The notes: generated by a model from the letters alone, not told the origin. A DNA stretch of 5,430 bases from Candidatus Methanoperedentaceae archaeon (GCA_013331375.1 DUGO01000123.1:854-6283); one strand, 5' to 3'; counted from the stretch's first letter, positions 1-4,689 are shown. A program made the numbers and translations.

Positions 1-75
1 GGGAAGGATGAGATAAAGAGGCGGCTTGAGCTTGCAGTACAGCTGCGGGAGCCCTTCTACAGGGCGAGGGAATAG
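1..75 (+). CDS. C-terminal end of an unidentified protein (partial, 5' cut by window)
   Basis: Frame 1 is open from the first base and ends at TAG 73-75, giving 24 residues that begin GKDEIKRRLELAVQ and end EPFYRARE. The stretch is charged and probably helical, as expected of a C-terminal helix of a soluble protein. The fragment is too short to assign to a family. The gene converges on the - strand membrane protein gene whose stop is at 104, leaving 28 nt between the two ends. The call rests on an open frame and plausible composition only. Confidence 0.5.
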   Translation, partial: GKDEIKRRLELAVQLREPFYRARE

Positions 76-103
76 TGCGGCAGCTCATGAATTCGTCACC
101 CGT

Positions 104-447
104 TCAGTTCTTTTTCCACAGGGCGATGATGCCTGCTATCAGCTGGAAGAATCCCACTATCAACCCTGCGCTTATATCAATGCCTGCGATGCCGAAGATA
201 AGGCTTATGATGCCTCGAATGTCCGTGTCCTCCTGAATATCAGGAATACGAGTGGAATTATCCCGATTGCAGAGCCGAGCAAGAGGATCGCGCAAAAACG
301 ATTATGAAGATGAGTTCCCCGAGGCTCTGCGCAGCCCCTGCGCCAAGCAGAAGCAGGATGCCGAGCCCTGCCTGGATAGCAATGCCTGCAAGAGTGAAAT
401 ACCAGCTTTTCAGTTTCGTGGATACCCGGGCGTTTTTGTTTTCCTTG
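104..447 (-). pseudogene. Small multi-span membrane protein gene with two apparent frameshifts
   Basis: Downstream of the PDO gene, three overlapping frames each carry one part of a hydrophobic protein. The first frame gives KSWYFTLAGIAIQAG and LGILLLLGAGAA, then ELIFIIVF. At the T5 run (minus strand, 298-294) it turns into charged sequence and stops, while the next frame continues as AILLLGSAIGIIPLVFLIFRR. That frame fails after AGGAGG (234-229), and the third continues as DIRGIISLIFGIAG and ends IAGIIALWKKN at TGA 104. Adding one T and one G restores a single frame of about 110 residues with three or four membrane segments. Its Gly/Ile/Leu-rich pattern recalls DUF4064-like small membrane proteins, a weak resemblance. 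No ATG, GTG or TTG lies at the expected 5' end. The nearest in-frame candidates are TTG at 500 and 488 and ATG at 524, all inside the PDO gene and without an SD. It could be a true pseudogene or a gene with assembly errors. Confidence 0.55.
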
Positions 448-1107
448 CTATGAGTACATGGGATTGAACGACGTGCGGAGCGCAGCAAGCATCTGCTCAA
501 TGAAGAATTCAGGCGGCTGCGCACCTGTGAAAGAAGTATCCTCGTTGATTACGACCTTGGGCGTGCCCATGACGCTGTACTTCTGCGCGAGATAAACGAA
601 CTCGGAAATCTCAACGACATCAGTGCGAATGTTTGTGTTCTCTATGGCGAGCTGGTGAGAGGTGCGGATTGCTGCTGGGCAGTAGGGGCATGTGGGGGAT
701 ACGAACACCTGTATGTGGACCGGCTTCTTTATCTCTGCAAGTCTGGCCTTCACGGTCGCTGGAAGGGTTGTGGCACCGCGCGAGACATCGATAATGTCAT
801 CCACGAGCACAGGCAGCTCGAACCCCGCAGGGACGCCGTAGTAACGTATGCCGTAATCCTTTTTCCCCGTGATTGCGATTGCAGGTATTTTGTTTACCCT
901 GAGTCTCTTCGCCTCTCCCGCATCCTTCACGAAATCAAGCACTTTAGCCTCAATGAGCGGCGAGGCGGCTGCAATGTCAAGCACGAGCTCCCTGGTTTCC
1001 TTGCAAAACCTGCATTCGAATTCCTGGGTAAAGGTGATGAGCGATACTTTGTCGGTAAGACCCTCGAACTTCTTCTTCAAGAGCACCTTTGCATTATCGG
1101 ATAACAT
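448..1107 (-). CDS. Protein disulfide oxidoreductase (two-domain glutaredoxin/thioredoxin-like protein)
   Basis: This 219-residue protein has two thioredoxin folds in tandem. The first has the active site C32-R-F-C35 and its cis-proline in KIPA (P75). The second has C140-P-Y-C143 and its cis-proline in GTPK (P183). Length and two-CXXC layout match archaeal PDO proteins, for example the Pyrococcus PDO with CQYC and CPYC sites. That family forms, reduces or isomerises disulfides in the cytosol, usually with a thioredoxin-reductase-like partner. No signal peptide or membrane segment is visible. I chose ATG 1107, 19 nt after the preceding stop, with a purine-rich AGGGAAGG just upstream. A longer frame from TTG 1143 would run into the preceding gene. 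The protein sits in a regulator-led operon after the 59-residue membrane protein, so its expression is probably controlled by the ArsR-like protein. Both active sites look intact. Confidence 0.9.
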   Translation of the reverse strand: MLSDNAKVLLKKKFEGLTDKVSLITFTQEFECRFCKETRELVLDIAAASPLIEAKVLDFVKDAGEAKRLRVNKIPAIAITGKKDYGIRYYGVPAGFELPVLVDDIIDVSRGATTLPATVKARLAEIKKPVHIQVFVSPTCPYCPAAIRTSHQLAIENTNIRTDVVEISEFVYLAQKYSVMGTPKVVINEDTSFTGAQPPEFFIEQMLAALRTSFNPMYS

Positions 1108-1126
1108 AACCTTCCCTGAAAACCTC

Positions 1127-1306
1127 TCACTGCACGGTCTCAAGCAGCTTGCGTATCCGCTCCAGCAGCCGCTTCATATCCTTGAGCTCGGAGAGCATCA
1201 TGTAATTGAGGTACAGCACCGCCATCCCGAGAATTATTATGACAGCTATCAGGGTGATATATGCCCACTGTGAAGTCGAATCCGTGTACCAGTCCATCAT
1301 TCCCAT
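1127..1306 (-). CDS. Small single-span membrane protein with a charged coiled-coil-like tail, 59 residues
   Basis: The frame runs from ATG 1306 (MGMMDWYTDSTSQW) to TGA 1127. Residues 15-35 form one hydrophobic segment (AYITLIAVIIILGMAVLYLNY). Residues 38-57 (LSELKDMKRLLERIRKLLET) are an amphipathic, Lys/Arg/Glu-rich helix with Leu/Met/Ile at heptad-like spacing, so a short coiled coil is likely. The SD AGGTGA (1316-1311) contains the stop codon of the ArsR-like gene, with 4 nt between that stop and this ATG, which points to translational coupling. The PDO gene starts 19 nt after its stop. By charge distribution the N-terminus is probably outside and the basic tail in the cytoplasm, where the tail could tether a partner such as the PDO; that is inference. 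I recognise no family. Its position, SD and protein-like sequence make a real gene likely. Confidence 0.8.
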   Translation of the reverse strand: MGMMDWYTDSTSQWAYITLIAVIIILGMAVLYLNYMMLSELKDMKRLLERIRKLLETVQ

Positions 1307-1316
1307 AAGCTCACCT
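1304..1316 (-). promoter_or_regulatory. Shine-Dalgarno overlapping the upstream stop codon
   Basis: The minus strand reads AGGTGA-GCTT-ATG. The TGA of the regulator gene (1313-1311) is the last half of the SD for the 59-residue membrane protein (ATG 1306-1304). Termination and re-initiation are therefore at the same place, which favours coupled translation. It also supports the 1306 start. Confidence 0.7.
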
Positions 1317-1601
1317 GAGTTCCCTTAACTTATCTAATGATACTACTACTTCAAAATGCTTTGCCTTATAATATTTCTTGGTGTACGGCGGCTCATCGAA
1401 ATGGCGCACTTCACCCTCAACGAGTCCAGCGTTCTCAAGCTTTTTCAGGTGAAGGTACAGAAGCGGGCGGGATATGCCCACCTCATCCGCAAGCTCGGAC
1501 ACGTACCGCTCACCGTGGGCGAGCACTGCCATTATGCCGAGGCTGTATTCGTTGCCGAGTGCATCAAGTATCCTTGCGAGCCTCTCAACATCACCTTTCA
1601 T
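1311..1601 (-). CDS. ArsR-like winged helix-turn-helix transcriptional regulator
   Basis: This 96-residue protein has a classic winged-helix DNA-binding core. Helix 1 lies in LARILDALGNEYSLGIMAVL. The helix-turn-helix is YVSELADEVGISRPLLYLHL (33-52), with the recognition helix at about 44-57, followed by KKLENAGLVEG and a wing (EVRHFDEPPYTKKYYKAK). Length and layout fit HTH_5/HTH_20 ArsR-type proteins. It contains no cysteine at all, so it lacks the Cys metal site of classical ArsR/SmtB sensors; the signal is unknown. The start ATG 1601 is preceded in frame by two TGA codons, which rules out a longer form. It has no convincing SD and a TATA-like box about 30 nt upstream, so the transcript is probably leaderless. 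It is first in a - strand operon with the 59-residue membrane protein and the PDO, and may autoregulate through the near-palindrome at 1632-1645. Confidence 0.85.
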   Translation of the reverse strand: MKGDVERLARILDALGNEYSLGIMAVLAHGERYVSELADEVGISRPLLYLHLKKLENAGLVEGEVRHFDEPPYTKKYYKAKHFEVVVSLDKLRELR

Positions 1602-1625
1602 CGATTCTCATCAGGAGAGCATGCG

Positions 1626-1645
1626 TAATATATATTCCGAAATAT
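1626..1645 (-). promoter_or_regulatory. Promoter and possible operator of the ArsR-PDO operon
   Basis: An A/T-only stretch on the minus strand (AATATATATTA, 1636-1626) is centred 30 nt before the ATG at 1601, the right distance for a TATA box giving a leaderless mRNA. It overlaps a near-palindrome, ATATTCCGAAATAT at 1632-1645, in which six of the seven pairs match. A regulator bound there would block TBP/TFB, a common archaeal repression mode. A second A/T-rich stretch (TATTTTTATT, 1660-1651) is an alternative TATA giving a leader of about 30 nt. Operator assignment is inference. Confidence 0.45.
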
Positions 1646-1660
1646 CAGAAATAAAAATAC
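1640..1660 (-). terminator. Possible T-rich terminator of the Cys/Met-rich protein gene
   Basis: About 18 nt after the stop at 1678, the minus strand reads GTATTTTTATTTCTGATATTT. It is T-rich and has no hairpin, the form archaeal terminators commonly take. It also lies in the promoter region of the next gene, so its T-richness may instead serve that promoter. Confidence 0.3.
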
Positions 1661-1677
1661 AGCGGTGATAGAAGTTC

Positions 1678-2028
1678 TCAGACTCCCATCATGCCGCTGC
1701 CCATCATACCTGAGCCCATCATTCCGCGACCCGAGCCGCCCATCATGCCACCGCCGTTCATCATGCCGCAGGCATGACCGCCGGCTGCACTATTCGCATT
1801 CTGCATCGGGCACACTGCATTGCCGTTCTCGTTCTGGTTCTGCACGCCGTTCATGTGCGGGCAGCTGGCATCGTTCGCAGTATCACCGGTCATGTGGGGA
1901 CAGTTGGCGTTTGCTGCGGTATTGCCCGCGGGTGTCCCGTTCGTGCCGCTTCCGAGTGCGGCTGCCGCTACCCCTATGACGCCGACCACTGCAAATGCGA
2001 CCAGGATGTATGTTACATATTTGTGCAT
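1678..2028 (-). CDS. Exported or membrane-anchored Cys/Met-rich protein, probable soft-metal binder
   Basis: The 116-residue product opens with MHKYVTYILVAFAVV and a hydrophobic stretch to about residue 25, ending in an Ala run. This is a signal peptide or N-terminal anchor with no lipobox Cys. The rest is low-complexity and rich in Asn, Gly, Ala and Met. It holds C43-P-H-M, C56-P-H-M, C73-P-M and C87-G-M-M, then Met-Met pairs at 89, 95, 103, 108 and 113 separated by Gly/Ser, ending GMMGV. There are 14 Met and four Cys in all. Such clusters are known to bind Cu(I), Ag(I) or other soft metals in periplasmic metal-handling proteins, and CPHM recalls the CPMH of heavy-metal-binding domains. I see no defined family fold. 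ATG 2028 is chosen because GAGGTG (2040-2035) lies 6 nt upstream; an in-frame GTG at 2037 would overlap that SD. It is divergent from the TSUP permease gene. Metal identity and function are inferred. Confidence 0.8.
   Translation of the reverse strand: MHKYVTYILVAFAVVGVIGVAAAALGSGTNGTPAGNTAANANCPHMTGDTANDASCPHMNGVQNQNENGNAVCPMQNANSAAGGHACGMMNGGGMMGGSGRGMMGSGMMGSGMMGV
1685..1764 (-). repeat. In-frame repeats encoding Met-Met-Gly units
   Basis: On the + strand, CCCATCAT occurs at 1685, 1700, 1715 and 1739, with a variant TTCATCAT at 1757. The first three are exactly 15 nt apart and encode the pentapeptide GMMGS/GMMGV on the minus strand. The codons around each unit differ, so the repeat is not very recent or has diverged. 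The pattern suggests that the tail grew by unit duplication and is kept for its Met pairs. Confidence 0.75.
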
Positions 2029-2034
2029 ATTTTT

Positions 2035-2077
2035 CACCTCATTGCATTGCTATTTATTTTCGTATTGCGCTTTATGG
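2035..2077 (-). promoter_or_regulatory. Promoter and SD of the Cys/Met-rich protein gene
   Basis: The SD GAGGTG (2040-2035) stands 6 nt before ATG 2028. A TATA-like CCATAAAG (2077-2070, minus strand) would start transcription near 2046-2048, leaving a leader of about 20 nt that carries the SD. AAAATAAATA (2060-2051) is an alternative TATA but would place the start within or after the SD. The preferred TATA directly abuts the palindrome at 2078-2094. Confidence 0.4.
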
Positions 2078-2094
2078 TGTAAGTTTTACTTACA
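2078..2094. promoter_or_regulatory. Perfect palindrome TGTAAGT-TTT-ACTTACA, candidate operator
   Basis: Seven-base arms pair perfectly around a 3-nt spacer. The site lies in the divergent intergenic region, directly upstream of the proposed TATA box of the Cys/Met-rich gene, where it would cover the TFB-binding element. Size and symmetry fit a dimeric winged-helix repressor or activator. Which protein binds is not known; the Cys-free ArsR-like protein next door is one candidate. Confidence 0.5.
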
Positions 2095-2098
2095 TATG

Positions 2099-2116
2099 GT
2101 ATGTTGCATTACATAC
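2099..2116. promoter_or_regulatory. Second inverted repeat GTATGT-N6-ACATAC in the divergent region
   Basis: Six-base arms are separated by TGCATT. The repeat lies 4 nt after the 2078-2094 palindrome. TTACATA occurs in both elements (2090-2096 and 2109-2115), so the two sites may be related half-sites or a tandem operator controlling both directions. Confidence 0.35.
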
Positions 2117-2163
2117 TTATAAAGATGGTGGTCGGATACAACATCTTAATAATTACTTTAATG

Positions 2164-2204
2164 TTTATAAGCACACATATATTTAGCCCACAGGTCATAG
2201 GTGC
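2164..2204 (+). promoter_or_regulatory. Promoter and SD of the TSUP permease gene
   Basis: TTTATAAG (2164-2171) is a good archaeal TATA box. It predicts a transcript start near 2192, followed by the SD AGGTG (2199-2203) 6 nt before ATG 2210. An A/T-rich stretch at 2176-2184 and CTTATAAAG at 2116-2124 are alternative boxes. The SD decides the start: an in-frame GTG at 2201 is part of the SD itself. Confidence 0.45.
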
Positions 2205-2209
2205 TGAGC

Positions 2210-2935
2210 ATGGAGCACCTCGCTGCCATAGCTCTCGTATTCCTCATTGCGCTACTCTCCTCGCTGCTCGGGCTGGGCGGAGCCATACTCTATGTGCCGA
2301 CGTTCTACTGGCTTGGGATGGACATACGCTCCGTTGTCCCGCTCTCGCTCCTGCTCAATGCCGCGACGTCGCTTTCCGCATCAAGGATTTTTCTTCAAAA
2401 GGGCATGGTCGAGCTGCGCACCGCCGCACCCCTGCTTGCAGCCTCACTGGCTGGGGCGCCTGCGGGAGCCTACATCATGACGCTCGTGGATGCGGGTACG
2501 GTCGTGCTGGTGTTTTCGGTCATGCTGCTTATAGGCGGCGTAAGGATGATAGTCCTCGGCGAGCTGCCCCGTGTGATAGGCGAGAGCAGCAGGCTGTGGT
2601 ATTTTTTGTTTTTCGGGTTCCTTGCTGGCGTGATGGCAGGGCTCACCGGGCTCGGGGGAGGCACGTACTTCGTGCCACTTCTCATGCTCTCGGGACTGGA
2701 CACAAAGAAGGCTTCAGCCACCTCGATGGTGCTCGTCATGTTCGTCTCGATTGTGGGATTCGCATCGCATGCTGGCAGCTTTTCGTTCGAGCCGGTATTC
2801 ATCGTCTATGCGGCTGGCGCCTTTGCGGGTGCACTGGCAGGCTCACGCGTAGTGTTTGACAGGATTCCGGCAGCAGCAATACGGAAGGCTTTCGGCGTCC
2901 TTCTCAGTGCGGTCGCCCTGAAGCTCTTCTTCTGA
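2210..2935 (+). CDS. TauE/SafE (TSUP) family membrane permease
   Basis: This 241-residue integral membrane protein is almost wholly hydrophobic, with about seven or eight spans. It shows the two-fold internal repeat of the TSUP (formerly DUF81) family: SLLGLGGAILYVPTFYWLGM at 18-37 matches GLTGLGGGTYFVPLLMLSGL at 144-163. Each is followed by a span beginning near an Ala/Ser-Thr-rich segment (AATSLSAS, ASATSMVL). Family members export or import sulfite, sulfoacetate, taurine-related sulfonates, thiosulfate or other small anions. Length is normal and no break is seen. It is divergent from the Cys/Met-rich gene and 52 nt ahead of sat on the same strand. A sulfur oxyanion is therefore the likeliest substrate, but the sequence does not prove it. 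The start ATG 2210 is set by an SD at 2199-2203. Confidence 0.88.
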   Translation: MEHLAAIALVFLIALLSSLLGLGGAILYVPTFYWLGMDIRSVVPLSLLLNAATSLSASRIFLQKGMVELRTAAPLLAASLAGAPAGAYIMTLVDAGTVVLVFSVMLLIGGVRMIVLGELPRVIGESSRLWYFLFFGFLAGVMAGLTGLGGGTYFVPLLMLSGLDTKKASATSMVLVMFVSIVGFASHAGSFSFEPVFIVYAAGAFAGALAGSRVVFDRIPAAAIRKAFGVLLSAVALKLFF

Positions 2936-2951
2936 GTTGCCTGATAACAAG

Positions 2952-2960
2952 TATTAATAT
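2952..2960 (+). promoter_or_regulatory. TATA-like box for sat (leaderless start)
   Basis: TATTAATAT is centred 32 nt before the sat ATG at 2988. The 20 nt before that ATG contain no SD (the sequence is GGGCTCTTC-ATG), so transcription probably begins at or within a few bases of the start codon. It gives sat its own promoter, though read-through from the permease gene is possible. Confidence 0.45.
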
Positions 2961-2987
2961 CTATCACTCCACTAAAACGGGCTCTTC

Positions 2988-4136
2988 ATGCCAGGAAATC
3001 TACCGCACGGCGGGCATCTCGTAAACAGGGTACTCTCGGGCAACAGGAGAGCGCGGCTGCTCGAAGAGGCATCAGGTCTAAAGAATATCACAATCAGCGA
3101 CGACCTTTCAAGGGACATTGAGAACATCGCGAACGGCGTGTTCAGCCCTCTTGAAGGCTTCGTATGCAAGGAAGACTACGATGAGATACTGTACAGGAAG
3201 AGGCTGGCGAACGGGCTGCCGTGGACGATTCCAATCGTGCTTGACGTATCATCCGAAGATGCGGCTGAGATTGAAGAGGGCGACGATATAATTTTGAGGA
3301 GTTCCCAGCCTGCAGCCGTAATGCATGTAGAGGAGAAATACGGGTATGACAGGAGGGCAATGGCAGAGCAGGTATTCGGGACGAACGACAGGGCGCATCC
3401 GGGCGTCGCAAAGACGTACGGCATGAAAGAGGTGCTCCTTGGCGGCAAGATAGAACTGCTCAACGAAATAAAAACTCCTTATTACAGGTACGCGCTCAAG
3501 CCAGCCGAGACGCGCGCGCTTTTCAGGGAGAAGGGCTGGAAAACCGTCGTTGGGTTCCAGACACGGAACGTGGCGCACCTCGGGCACGAGTACCTGCAAA
3601 AAACAGCGCTCACGTTTGCAGACGGTCTTTACATAAACCCCGTCATAGGCAAGAAGAAGAAAGGGGATTTCAAGGACGAGGTCATCCTTGAGTCATACGA
3701 AGTTCTCATTGATAACTACTATCCCAAGGACCGCGTGGTGCTGGGCATATTCCAGACCGAGATGCGGTATGCAGGTCCGCGGGAAGCCATCTTCCATGCG
3801 CTTGTGAGAAAGAATTTCGGATGTACCCACTTCATAGTGGGCAGGGACCATGCCGGGGTGGGCAGCTATTACCATCCGTATGCAGCCCATGAGATATTCG
3901 GGGAGTTCGATGACCTGGGCATCGAGCCCATGTTCTTCAAAGCATTCTACCACTGCACTAAATGCGCAGCCATAACAAATGAAAAGGTCTGCCCGCACGA
4001 GCCCAATAACCGGGTGGACTTCAGCGGCACGAAGATGCGTGCCCTGCTCGAGCGCGGGGAGAAACCTGCGGCTGATTCCATGAGACCCGAAGTGGCAGAC
4101 GTGCTGCTGCGGTACAGGAATCCGTTCGTGGAATGA
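2988..4136 (+). CDS. sat: Sulfate adenylyltransferase (ATP sulfurylase)
   Basis: At 382 residues this is the usual length for the monofunctional archaeal/bacterial Sat. It catalyses ATP plus sulfate to APS plus diphosphate in the cytosol, or the reverse in sulfur oxidisers. The N-terminal PUA-like part opens with PHGGHLVNR (6-14) and has GVFSPLEGF (50-58). The catalytic domain has the nucleotide-binding motif Q191-T-R-N194-V-A-H197-L-G-H200, then GRDHAGVG (285-292). A zinc-site set follows (C323, C326, C335, H337), as in known thermophile and archaeal Sat structures. SGTKMRALL (346-354) lies near the end. All expected catalytic residues are present. No APS reductase, APS kinase or dissimilatory sulfite reductase gene is in view, so direction and role (assimilation or energy metabolism) cannot be settled. 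The upstream TSUP permease may handle a related sulfur anion. The gene ends 1 nt from the stop of a convergent gene. Confidence 0.96.
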   Translation: MPGNLPHGGHLVNRVLSGNRRARLLEEASGLKNITISDDLSRDIENIANGVFSPLEGFVCKEDYDEILYRKRLANGLPWTIPIVLDVSSEDAAEIEEGDDIILRSSQPAAVMHVEEKYGYDRRAMAEQVFGTNDRAHPGVAKTYGMKEVLLGGKIELLNEIKTPYYRYALKPAETRALFREKGWKTVVGFQTRNVAHLGHEYLQKTALTFADGLYINPVIGKKKKGDFKDEVILESYEVLIDNYYPKDRVVLGIFQTEMRYAGPREAIFHALVRKNFGCTHFIVGRDHAGVGSYYHPYAAHEIFGEFDDLGIEPMFFKAFYHCTKCAAITNEKVCPHEPNNRVDFSGTKMRALLERGEKPAADSMRPEVADVLLRYRNPFVE

Positions 4137-4137
4137 T

Positions 4138-4413
4138 TCAATCTTCCAGTATGACTTCCTCGACGTGGGCGCCTTCCATGTGCCTTGTGAACATGGAGAG
4201 CCACAGCGCCTGGTAGCAGTGGAGTGCCTCACCAGAATTGGGATACGCGGATTCTGTCAGGTACTTTTCCGGGGGGTCCTCGCTTATCGAGTCGCAAACA
4301 AACATCTGGAGATCCCCGTTCTCTCCGTACGCAATACGCATTTTTTCACTTGCGCATCCCATGTAAACATCCTTCTGGAGCGCCGCCATATATCTTGGCA
4401 TGGATTTCATCAT
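4138..4413 (-). CDS. Hypothetical protein, 91 residues
   Basis: The frame from ATG 4413 to TGA 4138 has a strong SD, GGTGAGG (4426-4420), 6 nt upstream. The product is soluble and acidic toward its C-terminus (AHVEEVILED). It has Cys at 20, 40 and 66, many Met in the first third, and aromatic residues through the middle. Visible blocks are DVYMGCASEKMRIAYGENGD, LQMFVCDSISEDPPEKYL and GEALHCYQALWLSMFTRH. It has no membrane span, signal or motif I recognise. It lies 27 nt after the DUF5371-like gene on the same strand, so the two are likely co-transcribed. Its stop is 1 nt from that of the convergent sat gene. The SD, operon position and non-shadow composition support a real gene; function is unknown. 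Confidence 0.72.
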   Translation of the reverse strand: MMKSMPRYMAALQKDVYMGCASEKMRIAYGENGDLQMFVCDSISEDPPEKYLTESAYPNSGEALHCYQALWLSMFTRHMEGAHVEEVILED

Positions 4414-4440
4414 ATTTTACCTCACCCCGTTTTGGCTGCG

Positions 4441-4614
4441 CTATTTGTTGTTTTTGCAGCTCAGATAATGGTATACCGCTTTTGACAGTGCGTCTTTTAT
4501 GAACAGTTCCCCGGTCTTGCGCTTGAGAGCCATCACATCCTTCTCAGGCAGGACAGATTGAACATGCATCAAACGGACAATCTCTGTTCTTGTCATCATT
4601 ATCATGATAATCAT
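4441..4614 (-). CDS. Small DUF5371-like protein, 57 residues
   Basis: The frame ends at TAG 4441. It contains HVQSVLPEKDVMALKRKTGE followed by IKDALSKAVYHYLSC. This layout (VLPE, then a helix with LK..TGE, then a KEAL.KAV.HYLEC-like helix) matches what I recall of DUF5371, a short family of unknown function from methanogens and relatives. The strand-helix-helix order also resembles ribbon-helix-helix regulators, but DNA binding is only a suggestion. The start is uncertain: in-frame ATGs lie at 4614, 4605, 4599 and 4596 (MIIMIMM). I chose 4614 because GTGAG (4624-4620) is 5 nt upstream and an in-frame TGA precedes it; the conserved part begins only near residue 11. It is divergent from the DUF99 gene and followed by the 91-residue gene. 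Confidence 0.72.
   Translation of the reverse strand: MIIMIMMTRTEIVRLMHVQSVLPEKDVMALKRKTGELFIKDALSKAVYHYLSCKNNK
4598..4611. promoter_or_regulatory. Perfect 14-bp palindrome ATTATCATGATAAT over the DUF5371-like start
   Basis: The palindrome has no spacer. Allowing one mismatched pair it extends to 4595-4614 (20 bp). It covers the ATG cluster of the DUF5371-like gene. It could be an operator for autoregulation, an RNA hairpin that hides the start, or a by-product of the repeated ATG/ATT/ATC/ATA codons. Confidence 0.4.
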
Positions 4615-4655
4615 TATTTCTCACGCAGATAAACCTTTCGGTTCGTTTCAGCAGC

Positions 4656-4670
4656 ATTTTATTATAATGA
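4656..4670. promoter_or_regulatory. Shared bidirectional TATA region between the DUF5371-like and DUF99 genes
   Basis: TTTTATTATAATG reads as a TATA box on both strands. On + it is centred about 28 nt before ATG 4690, which lacks a good SD, giving a leaderless DUF99 mRNA. On - it predicts a start near 4640 and a leader of about 25 nt containing the GTGAG SD. The two promoters would compete for the same TBP site. Confidence 0.45.
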
Positions 4671-4689
4671 CATTGCATAGTAGCAGGCG

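Noticed and set aside
104..295. The last third of the membrane protein as a separate 63-residue gene starting at TTG 295
   Set aside because: Its first 24 residues are charged, shadow-like sequence, while the adjacent frame is a perfect membrane segment at the same place. A frameshifted single gene fits better, though AGGAGG at 234-229 leaves a small chance of a separate start.
655..1104. A 149-codon + strand frame antisense to the PDO
   Set aside because: The minus frame has both CXXC sites and cis-prolines. The plus frame has no recognisable structure and no SD.
1685..1764. CRISPR-like or intergenic repeat array
   Set aside because: The repeats are 8-15 nt, in phase with the reading frame, and explained by the GMMGS units of the protein. 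There are no spacers of uniform length.
2101..2859. A 252-codon + strand frame across the permease region
   Set aside because: It is a different frame over the TSUP gene, rich in Arg/Cys/His with no family-like features. The TSUP frame has the family repeat, membrane spans and an SD.
3693..4232. A 179-codon - strand frame over the 3' end of sat
   Set aside because: It overlaps a fully conserved Sat catalytic and zinc region and has shadow-like composition.
4591..4620. Intrinsic hairpin terminator
   Set aside because: The palindrome is entirely A/T-rich with no loop and lies at a gene start rather than after a stop; an operator or chance codon pattern is more plausible.
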